5,667 nt of DNA. It comes from Candidatus Nitrosopumilus sp. GTDB taxonomy: Archaea; Thermoproteota; Nitrososphaeria; Nitrososphaerales; Nitrosopumilaceae. This document shows positions 1 through 4,786 of this stretch, piece after piece (the stretch's first letter is position 1; each line of letters opens with the position of its first letter). The stretch is from contig JAPYTM010000060.1 of NCBI GenBank assembly GCA_029941825.1, forward strand, positions 1-5,667. The letters run 5' to 3'. The notes under the pieces are model-generated. The model did not search any database and was not told the origin of the DNA. It saw nothing but the letters and a program-made list of their open reading frames with translations. The translations under genes and the position numbers were made by a program.

Positions 1-49
1 ATACTGCGGCTACAAGTAATAGAGCATACTTGTAGTTTCTAGAATTCAT
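1..49 (-). CDS. Partial gene: N-terminus of a probable exported or membrane-anchored protein
   Basis: Only the first 16 codons are inside the window; the gene continues past base 1. Reading the minus strand from the ATG at 49-47 gives MNSRNYKYALLLVAAV, a short polar/basic start followed by a hydrophobic run. That pattern is typical of a signal peptide or N-terminal membrane anchor. A TATA-like element at 71-80 is centred about 26 nt upstream of the ATG, the right distance for a leaderless archaeal transcript, and no ribosome binding site is seen. The gene is divergent from the 222-aa gene at 176. Codons 5-14 contain a perfect 9-bp inverted repeat. The function cannot be known from this fragment. 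The call rests on the start, promoter spacing and hydrophobic N-terminus; the short length keeps confidence moderate. Confidence 0.6.
   Translation of the reverse strand, partial: MNSRNYKYALLLVAAV
10..35. repeat. Perfect 9-bp inverted repeat, CTACAAGTA / TACTTGTAG
   Basis: The arms are 10-18 and 27-35, separated by 8 nt. A further copy of the inner 7 bp (CTTGTAG) lies at 81-87, just upstream of the TATA box of the leftward gene. The repeat falls inside the first codons of that gene. It could fold as an mRNA hairpin near the 5' end of a leaderless transcript, or with the 81-87 copy form operator sites around the promoter. The repeat itself is certain; the function is inferred. Confidence 0.5.
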
Positions 50-70
50 TAAATTAATCGAATTTGGAAC

Positions 71-80
71 TAATATAAGG
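71..80 (-). promoter_or_regulatory. TATA box for the leftward partial gene (leaderless)
   Basis: On the minus strand this reads CCTTATATTA. Its centre is about 26 nt upstream of the ATG at 49, so transcription should start at or next to the start codon. A CTACAAG motif (plus-strand 81-87) sits immediately upstream, where the TFB recognition element would lie. The call is from sequence and spacing only. Confidence 0.5.
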
Positions 81-112
81 CTTGTAGCATTTAAAACGAT
101 TAAAAAAGTAAG

Positions 113-122
113 TTATTATATT
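113..122 (+). promoter_or_regulatory. Candidate TATA box for the 222-aa gene
   Basis: TTATTATATT is the best TATA-like stretch upstream of the gene at 176. Transcription would begin near 145, giving a leader of about 30 nt that contains the ribosome binding site at 165-173. The surroundings are very AT-rich, so other placements (for example 126-132) are possible. Confidence 0.3.
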
Positions 123-164
123 TCAATATATTCAGATAGTAACATAGAATTAGGAAATTATGTT

Positions 165-173
165 AAGGTGATC
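165..173 (+). promoter_or_regulatory. Shine-Dalgarno site AAGGTGATC
   Basis: This matches the archaeal anti-Shine-Dalgarno (AGGTGAT core) and ends a few bases before the ATG at 176. It fixes that start codon and shows that this gene, unlike several neighbours, is translated from a leadered mRNA. Confidence 0.65.
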
Positions 174-175
174 GA

Positions 176-844
176 ATGAAAACAGAATCAAACACAAAAT
201 TGGCAATTTTTAATACTTTCAAAGGTAAAGATGGGAATTTAACAGGAGAAGCAAATAGACAAAGAGCAATCATCACAATACTTGGAAGTAAAGTTAATTC
301 TGCAGAAAAAACAAGAAGTGGAATTTCTAGAAAAATTGCTGAAGAAGATGGAAAAACATGGAAGAACATCTATTCAGGGATATTTCGCGATCTTGATGAA
401 ATTTTACTACCTCTGGGAATAGCAGAAGAAGATGGAAGATTGCCTCTCAAAAGAGGTCCAAAAGCACTTCAAGAAATAGGAATTCCATACTATCATTTGA
501 CCAAAAAAGGTATCCTGATAGCATTATCAATTAGTGAAATTACAGATAGGGAAAGATTACTTGAGGAGTTTTTTTCAAAGTCTGAATCTACTGAAAAAGA
601 ATTTGAAGGTATTCTTTCTAAGATTATCAAAACTAGTCCCAATTTTACATATTCAATTTTTCAAAAATATGTCAAAGCCTTTTGTGATAATAAATTTAAA
701 GAATTACTTCCATTTGATCTCTCAAAATTAAGAAATATTTCAGATGAATCTTTATCTATTCAAAAAGAGATTCTCTTGACATTTTTAAAATTATCAAAAC
801 AAGAAAAAGCTGATGCAATAAGATTTTTAGAAAAAATTACTTAA
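176..844 (+). CDS. Hypothetical protein with probable winged-helix N-terminal region
   Basis: This 222-aa protein is not one I can name. Residues about 27-118 read like an archaeal winged helix-turn-helix. There is a first helix around RQRAIITIL (29-37), a helical stretch SGISRKIAEEDGKTW (48-62), a recognition-helix-like segment NIYSGIFRDLDEIL (64-77), and a wing ending in YYHLTKKGILIALS (105-119), the 'Y.LT.KG' ending common in archaeal wHTH proteins. The C-terminal half (about 123-222) is mostly predicted helix with charged residues (DRERLLEEFF, LTFLKLSKQEKADAIRFLEK) and could be a dimerisation or sensor domain. The protein has no signal peptide or membrane segment. The start is supported by AAGGTGATC at 165-173. 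The gene is divergent from the partial gene at 1-49, so it may regulate that promoter or its own. The fold is inferred; the gene itself is secure. Confidence 0.75.
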   Translation: MKTESNTKLAIFNTFKGKDGNLTGEANRQRAIITILGSKVNSAEKTRSGISRKIAEEDGKTWKNIYSGIFRDLDEILLPLGIAEEDGRLPLKRGPKALQEIGIPYYHLTKKGILIALSISEITDRERLLEEFFSKSESTEKEFEGILSKIIKTSPNFTYSIFQKYVKAFCDNKFKELLPFDLSKLRNISDESLSIQKEILLTFLKLSKQEKADAIRFLEKIT

Positions 845-848
845 AATT

Positions 849-862
849 TGTTCTCAGGAACA
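849..862. repeat. Small inverted repeat TGTTC-TCAG-GAACA upstream of atpC
   Basis: Perfect 5-bp arms (849-853 and 858-862) flank a 4-nt loop, right after the stop of the 222-aa gene and about 45 nt before atpC. It could be a weak hairpin at the end of the upstream transcript or an operator dyad. No long T tract follows, so it is not a strong terminator. At this length it may be chance. Confidence 0.25.
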
Positions 863-871
863 GATCGCCAA

Positions 872-881
872 ACATTAAAAT
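872..881 (+). promoter_or_regulatory. Candidate TATA element for atpC
   Basis: ACATTAAAAT is centred about 30 nt before the atpC ATG at 907 and would place the transcription start only a few bases before it. Only a weak TGATC (about 899-903) precedes the ATG, so a nearly leaderless mRNA is plausible. Cotranscription with the upstream gene across the 62-nt gap is the alternative. Confidence 0.3.
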
Positions 882-906
882 CAGTTGCATATTGAGACTG
901 ATCTAA

Positions 907-1944
907 ATGGGCGGTTCAAACAATGTCTATGCCTCAGTAAAATCATATAGTAAAAGAGGTAAATTACTTACAAGAGCTGATTTTCAAACACTTGCTGAAT
1001 CAAGAGATTTGGAAGAATTAGTAACCAGAATTAAGAATACAGTTTATGGAGATGCAATTGCAGATGTCCAAAAACCATATACTTCAATTGGAATTGAATC
1101 AGCTTTAAGAAGTAGATTAGCAGACATACATTATTCGATAGCAAAAACATCAGGTAATTCAGGTATTTTAGATGCATATTATATGAAATTCATTATTGCA
1201 AATCTAAAATTGATTTTGAAAGGTAAGGTGTTAGGTAAATCACAAGAAGAAATTGAAACTCATGTAAATCTTCATGCTGAGGAATTGATCAAACAAAGAG
1301 ATGTTGTGATTAAAGCGCTAGTTGCTAAAGACTTTGAAGAAGCAGTTGCAAGTTTGAATTCAGTTAGATTCGGTGAAGAAATTGCAAAGGCTGCAGCATT
1401 ATACAATGAAAAAAAGAATGTACAAATTATTGATACATATTTTGATAAAATATTATTTCAACATTTAGCAGGAGCAATGAAAAATTATTCAGATAAAGAA
1501 GCAACAAAAATAGTTGCAATGGATATTGATTTTTACAATATCCTAAGTGTCATTAGAGGAAAGTTCTGGGGGTTACAAGAAGATCAAATCCAAGATTTGA
1601 TAATTTCTACTAGTCCACCTGCAAGAGAATTACTTGGAAGGATGATGGCTACAGCAACAATTAGAGATGCATTTAATGAGTTATCTACTACAAAATACAA
1701 AGATCTAGTTCCACAAATTGAAAATGAATTAGATGCAATTGCAGAATTTGAAAGGGCATTTGAGATGTTAATATATCATACATCTCTTAGTTCGTTCACA
1801 AACATGTTTAGTTTTTCAACAATCGTTGGAATTACAAAATTAACAGCATTTGAAGTTAGAAATCTAGCAGCTATTGCTTTTGCAGTTGAACAAAAAATAC
1901 CAACTGAAACTACAATGTCAAAATTAATTCTAGATGAAGAATAA
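907..1944 (+). CDS. atpC: A-type ATP synthase subunit C (AC39 / subunit d family)
   Basis: This 345-aa soluble protein has the normal length for archaeal A-ATPase subunit C, the funnel-shaped part of the central stalk that joins the A1 rotor shaft to the membrane c-ring. Family landmarks are the N-terminal repeat VYASVKSYSKRGKLLTRADF with LAESRDLEELVTRI (7-42), the internal repeat MDIDFYNILSVIRGKFWG (205-222), and the C-terminal segment AFEVRNLAAIAFAVEQKIP (314-332), which matches the 'E.RNL..I......G.P' ending of AC39 proteins. It is almost entirely helical, with no membrane segment. The start at MGGSNNVYAS fits the family N-terminus. No other ATP synthase subunit lies in the window: upstream is an unrelated gene, downstream a small membrane protein whose longest reading frame overlaps the atpC end. 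The gene name follows the A-ATPase convention (ntpC in other schemes). Confidence 0.9.
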   Translation: MGGSNNVYASVKSYSKRGKLLTRADFQTLAESRDLEELVTRIKNTVYGDAIADVQKPYTSIGIESALRSRLADIHYSIAKTSGNSGILDAYYMKFIIANLKLILKGKVLGKSQEEIETHVNLHAEELIKQRDVVIKALVAKDFEEAVASLNSVRFGEEIAKAAALYNEKKNVQIIDTYFDKILFQHLAGAMKNYSDKEATKIVAMDIDFYNILSVIRGKFWGLQEDQIQDLIISTSPPARELLGRMMATATIRDAFNELSTTKYKDLVPQIENELDAIAEFERAFEMLIYHTSLSSFTNMFSFSTIVGITKLTAFEVRNLAAIAFAVEQKIPTETTMSKLILDEE

Positions 1945-2188
1945 AACTGACATGATTGATTTTTCAAAGAAAAAAACAGAGATTTCCACAGAAACTTTAG
2001 TCAATACCATTTGGGTTAGCTCATTTTTGGCAATGATTTTCACATTACCTCCATTAGGACTATTTTTAGGAATTTATTTTTGGACAGGTGATCTTGTTAT
2101 TGGAGCAATAATTGGATTTGGAATTCATTTTGTAATACTAGCCTTTTCAGGAAGGATTTCAAAAATTATAACCAAAATTATGAGTTAA
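1934..2188 (+). CDS. Small two-helix membrane protein, coupled to atpC
   Basis: This protein is 84 aa if the first ATG is used, or 78 aa from the second in-frame ATG at 1952. Neither start has a clear ribosome binding site; the first overlaps the atpC end by 11 nt and the second starts 7 nt after the atpC stop. A short lysine-rich N-terminal stretch (about 1-20) is followed by two hydrophobic segments at about 23-48, containing TLPPLG, and 53-72, then a basic tail (GRISKIITKIMS). The layout suggests an integral membrane hairpin with both ends on the cytoplasmic side. I do not recognise the family. The tight coupling to atpC suggests translation from the same mRNA and possibly a role near the ATP synthase, such as an assembly factor like the small membrane proteins of other ATP synthase operons. 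That is inference only. Confidence 0.75.
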   Translation: MKNKTDMIDFSKKKTEISTETLVNTIWVSSFLAMIFTLPPLGLFLGIYFWTGDLVIGAIIGFGIHFVILAFSGRISKIITKIMS

Positions 2189-2189
2189 A

Positions 2190-2197
2190 CTATAAGG
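2190..2197 (+). promoter_or_regulatory. Candidate TATA box for the Cas4-like gene
   Basis: CTATAAGG starts immediately after the stop codon of the small membrane protein and is centred about 28-29 nt before the ATG at 2222. Transcription would start at about 2220, giving an essentially leaderless mRNA, which fits the lack of a Shine-Dalgarno site before 2222. The gene may therefore be transcribed separately from atpC. Confidence 0.4.
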
Positions 2198-2221
2198 GGC
2201 CATACGAGAAGCTGATTTATC

Positions 2222-2869
2222 ATGATGGGAGATAGAGATTATCAAAGTATTATTCAAAATGCTATAGGTTCCATCGGAAAAGAATTAGAAATTGAGATTA
2301 ATTCTAAAGACATCCAGACTATTCACCTTAAAGAAGTAGTCCAATGTTTAAGACGTTCATATTATGATAGAATAGAACCTAATGAGATTGAAAGGAGAGG
2401 GTTCAATGAATTACTCTCAGGGTTATTGAGAAAATTACAGTATGGAAGCGAACCAAAAGAGTTTGCATTAGATGACATCAAGTTAAAAGGTCAAGTCGAT
2501 ATGATGGTAGATGATTCTATTCTTTTATTCAGATCAACATCAGAAGAATTGGAGAATCCTTATGCAAATGATATTCTATATCTTAATGCATGTATGTGGA
2601 TATATGACAAAACGGATGGAGTTATAATTTACATTGCAGGAGATAAAAAAGAAACAACTTTTTCATTATCACGTAACAAAAAGATGTTTGAAGAAATTAT
2701 TAGAAGAGTCAGAGTGTTAAATGATCTTCTTAAAGAACAAAAAGTACCAATTTTAGAACCATCTTCTGAATGTTCAGACTGTCAATATTTTGAAAGATGT
2801 TTTATGAAAAGAAAGAATTCCAAGGAATTATCCCTAGGAGAAATGCTAGGGTTGGGTAAAAAAGATTAA
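2222..2869 (+). CDS. Cas4/RecB-like PD-(D/E)XK family protein, probably nuclease-dead, with Fe-S cysteines
   Basis: This 215-aa protein has the Cas4/Dna2 layout. An N-terminal cysteine in CLRRSYYDR (C42) resembles the family 'C.R..yy' motif. The nuclease core has the motif II aspartate in GQVDMMVDD (D93). A C-terminal cluster CSDCQYFERC (C184, C187, C193) completes the four ligands expected for a [4Fe-4S] cluster. The next core motifs look lost. Where family members read like VEIKTS, this protein has LFRSTS (102-107), so the catalytic Glu and Lys are Phe103 and Ser105. The QxxxY motif appears as Y120-LNA-C124. By my hand alignment it keeps the fold and cluster but not the active site, suggesting DNA binding or a structural role. 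It sits alone, with no cas1, cas2 or CRISPR array nearby. The start at 2222 or 2225 (MM) is undecided. Family confidence is good; loss of activity is inferred. Confidence 0.75.
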   Translation: MMGDRDYQSIIQNAIGSIGKELEIEINSKDIQTIHLKEVVQCLRRSYYDRIEPNEIERRGFNELLSGLLRKLQYGSEPKEFALDDIKLKGQVDMMVDDSILLFRSTSEELENPYANDILYLNACMWIYDKTDGVIIYIAGDKKETTFSLSRNKKMFEEIIRRVRVLNDLLKEQKVPILEPSSECSDCQYFERCFMKRKNSKELSLGEMLGLGKKD

Positions 2870-2891
2870 GATTCAATAAATGAAAAATATT

Positions 2892-2910
2892 GTAAAGGAA
2901 TTAGTCCTTT
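2892..2910 (-). terminator. Candidate terminator hairpin of the 36-aa gene
   Basis: Perfect 6-bp arms AAAGGA (2894-2899) and TCCTTT (2905-2910) flank a 5-nt loop. The element begins two bases past the stop codon of the minus-strand 36-aa gene. On that strand it is followed by a T-rich tract (ATATTTTTCATTT, 2890-2878), as expected for archaeal termination. On the plus strand no T tract follows, so it serves the Cas4-like gene less well. Confidence 0.4.
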
Positions 2911-2911
2911 G

Positions 2912-3022
2912 TTAGTCTAGTGGTTCAGGGTGTCCTTTACCACGAAGTGCAAATGTTACTACTGCTAGTGCGATTGCGACTCCTGCTGCTGCGCCGAATG
3001 CGGCCATACCTGCTTCTGCCAT
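2912..3022 (-). CDS. 36-aa Ala-rich single-pass membrane peptide
   Basis: A 36-codon gene starts at the ATG 3022-3020 and ends at TAA 2914-2912. The N-terminus MAEAGMAAFG leads into a hydrophobic helix at about 7-26, rich in Ala (11 in the peptide, 10 of them GCA) with a GxxxG pattern (G10, G14) that favours helix packing. The peptide ends in a hydrophilic tail, RGKGHPEPLD. Support for a real gene: a strong TATA box (TTATAAAAGC on the minus strand) centred about 27 nt before the ATG, fitting a leaderless mRNA; a hairpin plus T tract after the stop; and base composition of 58 G/C in 111, well above the surroundings. I do not recognise the family. Its size and shape resemble small accessory subunits of membrane complexes, but nothing here names a partner. 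It is too short for many gene finders. The plus-strand frame over it is a shadow. Confidence 0.7.
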   Translation of the reverse strand: MAEAGMAAFGAAAGVAIALAVVTFALRGKGHPEPLD

Positions 3023-3043
3023 ACGATAAAATCAACTTTACGA

Positions 3044-3053
3044 GCTTTTATAA
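3044..3053 (-). promoter_or_regulatory. Strong TATA box for the 36-aa gene (leaderless)
   Basis: On the minus strand it reads TTATAAAAGC, the clearest TATA box in the window, preceded by ACAAAG as a possible BRE. Its centre is about 27 nt from the ATG at 3022, so transcription should start at the A of the start codon or a base or two away. Confidence 0.65.
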
Positions 3054-3084
3054 CTTTGTCAATAATTTCCCACTAAAAACAAAC

Positions 3085-3110
3085 TATCATAATTTTAAAA
3101 TTTTATGATA
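3085..3110 (-). terminator. 8-bp inverted repeat with T tract, likely terminator of the WHy-domain gene
   Basis: The arms TATCATAA (3085-3092) and TTATGATA (3103-3110) flank a 10-nt AT-only loop. It begins 9 nt past the stop of the minus-strand WHy-domain gene and is followed on that strand by GTTTGTTTTTAG (3084-3073), a T-rich stretch fitting archaeal termination. It also lies about 32-57 bp upstream of the TATA box of the 36-aa gene, so an operator role for that gene is the alternative. Confidence 0.45.
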
Positions 3111-3119
3111 CTATTGAGT

Positions 3120-3674
3120 TTATTTTGTGAATTCAAAGTGAAGTTCATTTTCTTGTCCACTTGTCATAGAACTTAGATTGTAAAAGACATCACCTGTAAC
3201 TCTCCAAGAGGTAGAATCATCTCTAAGAACTGTCCATAATTCAGGAGTGTTTTCAGAGCCTCTCAATGTAATTGTCTCTTTTAATGTAATGGAATTTTCA
3301 CCAAGAAGAACATAATAGTTTGAACCAAATTCTACCATTCCTGTAGGTCTACTTCCAATCTCTCCACCTGAAATTTGTTCATCATCTGAATAAGCTGTAG
3401 CAAATAATTGATAATCCATAGTTTGAACAATTACAGCACGCGGATTAGGATTTGAAATTTTGAATGCAATATCAATCATAGCACTTCGTTCAGATATTTT
3501 TGAAACAGAGAGATTTGATAATTCAACTTGAAGAGGTTCAACTAGTGTAATGTTTGAAGTTTCAGAAATTCCATTTTGTAATCCTATTTGTAATGTTGGA
3601 CCTACCAAAATAATTCCAGCTAAAATAGCCATTAATATCAAAACTGCAATAAAAACAAAGATTTTAGGATTCAT
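3120..3674 (-). CDS. Membrane-anchored LEA14/WHy-domain protein
   Basis: This 184-aa protein has an uncleaved-looking N-terminal membrane segment (about 5-25, IFVFIAVLILMAILAGIILV), followed by an extracytoplasmic part. Residues about 48-168 resemble the LEA14/WHy (water stress and hypersensitive response) beta-sandwich domain. The hallmark is FKISNPNPRAVIVQTMDYQLF (71-91), the 'f.v.NPN...i.i....Y.l' motif, followed by the strands IDIAFKI, GMVEFGSNYYVLL and SITLKETITLRG. Such domains are known in plants, bacteria and archaea and are linked to desiccation or stress tolerance; the function in archaea is not established. The start at 3674 is supported by a TATA element at 3694-3703, placed for leaderless transcription; there is no ribosome binding site. 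It is divergent from the 118-aa gene. The domain call is good; the biological role is unknown. Confidence 0.8.
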   Translation of the reverse strand: MNPKIFVFIAVLILMAILAGIILVGPTLQIGLQNGISETSNITLVEPLQVELSNLSVSKISERSAMIDIAFKISNPNPRAVIVQTMDYQLFATAYSDDEQISGGEIGSRPTGMVEFGSNYYVLLGENSITLKETITLRGSENTPELWTVLRDDSTSWRVTGDVFYNLSSMTSGQENELHFEFTK

Positions 3675-3693
3675 TATTTTTGATTAACCTTCA

Positions 3694-3703
3694 GATATGT
3701 TAA
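3694..3703 (-). promoter_or_regulatory. TATA element for the WHy-domain gene
   Basis: The minus strand reads TTAACATATC, centred about 25 nt before the ATG at 3674, which predicts a leaderless mRNA. It is a weaker match than the box of the 36-aa gene. It lies within about 20 bp of the oppositely oriented TATA box at 3716-3725, so the two promoters may compete or share a regulator. Confidence 0.4.
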
Positions 3704-3715
3704 ATGTTGAGACAG

Positions 3716-3725
3716 TTATTATACT
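3716..3725 (+). promoter_or_regulatory. TATA box that sets the start of the 118-aa gene
   Basis: TTATTATACT is centred about 26 nt before the ATG at 3746. It lies downstream of the longer possible start at 3704, so a transcript from this promoter could not include that ATG. This favours 3746 as the true, leaderless start. Confidence 0.5.
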
Positions 3726-3745
3726 ATTGGAGACAAAAAAAAATC

Positions 3746-4102
3746 ATGCAATATTTTCAAGCAGTACAACAAGGAAAGCAAAGAGCAGGTAAATCGCAAA
3801 TGAAAATGTTTGAAGTAGCAGGATTTGGGATGTTAACTTTAACAACCAAAAAAATTAATGGTGATTTTCAACCAGTTGGTGAAGAGGAATTTACTGCCAT
3901 AATTAGTTCTCCAGATGGCAATATAGTGATTATTGTAGACAAAGATGGTTTTACAAAGGCTCAATCAAAGGCAATTAAAAAAGAAGATGCTCAAGTAATT
4001 TTTGAAAAATTACGAGAATCAGGAATTCCTGAATATGCAAAAAAAGATATTCAGATTTGGTCTGAAACGAGACCTACAATTCAGAATGAAATTTCTGAAT
4101 AA
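3746..4102 (+). CDS. Conserved-looking hypothetical protein, 118 aa
   Basis: The open frame extends up to an ATG at 3704 (132 aa), but the TATA box at 3716-3725 and the poor, arginine-rich extra N-terminus (MLRQLLYYWRQKK) argue for the ATG at 3746. The protein then begins MQYFQAVQQGKQRAGKSQ. It is soluble and without a signal peptide, alternating probable strands (EVAGFGMLTLTTKK, 23-36; EFTAIISSPDGNIVIIVDKDGF, 48-69) with a helix (EDAQVIFEKLRESG, 80-93). I do not recognise the family and propose no function. It is divergent from the WHy-domain gene, and its TAA directly abuts the pyrH stop on the other strand. Confidence 0.75.
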   Translation: MQYFQAVQQGKQRAGKSQMKMFEVAGFGMLTLTTKKINGDFQPVGEEEFTAIISSPDGNIVIIVDKDGFTKAQSKAIKKEDAQVIFEKLRESGIPEYAKKDIQIWSETRPTIQNEISE

Positions 4103-4786
4103 TTATTTTGATGAAAGAATAATTTCAGTACCTACATTACCGCCCTTAATTGCTTTTTCAATAATTTTTGGGCTGGCTTTGAGAATTCGTGTTTTGATTT
4201 TAGAACGTTCAATGATTTTTAGAGCCACAATATCCATCAAATCATATCCTCCTGCAACAGAATCTTCATGAACTAACATATTCTTCAAGTTCTTTAATTC
4301 AATTCGGTCGAATTTTTTTGCTTTTTTGAATTTATTTGGATCCATATCATAAACTCCATCAACATCAGTAGCATTAAGGAATTGTTCAGCTTTTACTTTT
4401 TCAGCAATTAATGCAGCAGTGCCATTAGTACTTTGACCAGGATGTAAACCGCCTGTAACAACTATTAATCCATCATCTACAGCATGTTTTACTTCTTGTA
4501 AAGTAGTTGGTGGATGAGAATATGCCTTATTTTGCAGAGCATAAATCAATAATTTTGCATTTAATCTAGAAATTTCAATTCCAAGTTCATCAAGAGTAGA
4601 TTCATCAGCACCAGAAGATCTCGCATGAGAAATATAATGTCGCGCAATATTTCCACCTCCAGCAATTACAATAGGTTGGCAAATCTTGCTAATTTTTACA
4701 AGGAATTGAGCATAATCTTTTAGAACTTTTACATTATCCATGCCAAAAATTTTTCCAGATAATTTAATTACAATTCTCTTTTTCAT
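4103..4786 (-). CDS. pyrH: UMP kinase (uridylate kinase), archaeal type
   Basis: This 227-aa cytoplasmic enzyme of the amino acid kinase superfamily transfers phosphate from ATP to UMP, giving UDP for pyrimidine nucleotide synthesis. Motifs seen: the N-terminal KLSGK (8-12), the glycine-rich GGGNIAR (43-49), LDELGIEISRLNAKLL (65-80) in the UMP-binding region, VTGGLHPGQSTNGTAALIAE (110-129), the nucleotide-binding NATDVDGVYDMDP (138-150), and GGYDLMDIVALKI (179-191) towards the C-terminus. Length and motif order fit the archaeal PyrH subgroup, shorter than bacterial enzymes. Its ATG overlaps the TGA of the upstream HD phosphohydrolase (ATGA, 4786-4783). A good Shine-Dalgarno, TTGGTGATC at 4799-4791, lies inside that gene, so translation is coupled and the two form an operon. 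No separate promoter is evident. Confidence 0.93.
   Translation of the reverse strand: MKKRIVIKLSGKIFGMDNVKVLKDYAQFLVKISKICQPIVIAGGGNIARHYISHARSSGADESTLDELGIEISRLNAKLLIYALQNKAYSHPPTTLQEVKHAVDDGLIVVTGGLHPGQSTNGTAALIAEKVKAEQFLNATDVDGVYDMDPNKFKKAKKFDRIELKNLKNMLVHEDSVAGGYDLMDIVALKIIERSKIKTRILKASPKIIEKAIKGGNVGTEIILSSK

Noticed and set aside
2222..2869. Cas4-like gene as evidence of a CRISPR-Cas locus
   Set aside because: No cas1, cas2, effector gene or direct-repeat/spacer array is present, and the protein appears to lack catalytic residues.
2905..2990. tRNA-like stretch (TAGTCTAGTGGTTCAGG resembles a D-arm/A box)
   Set aside because: No matching acceptor stem, no 5-bp anticodon stem with a 7-nt loop, and no GGTTCRAATCC T-arm follows. 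The bases are explained by the end of the 36-aa minus-strand gene.
2920..3108. Plus-strand frame of 62 codons
   Set aside because: It is the opposite-strand shadow of the 36-aa gene plus its promoter, with a leucine/arginine-rich translation from complemented Ala codons and no promoter of its own.
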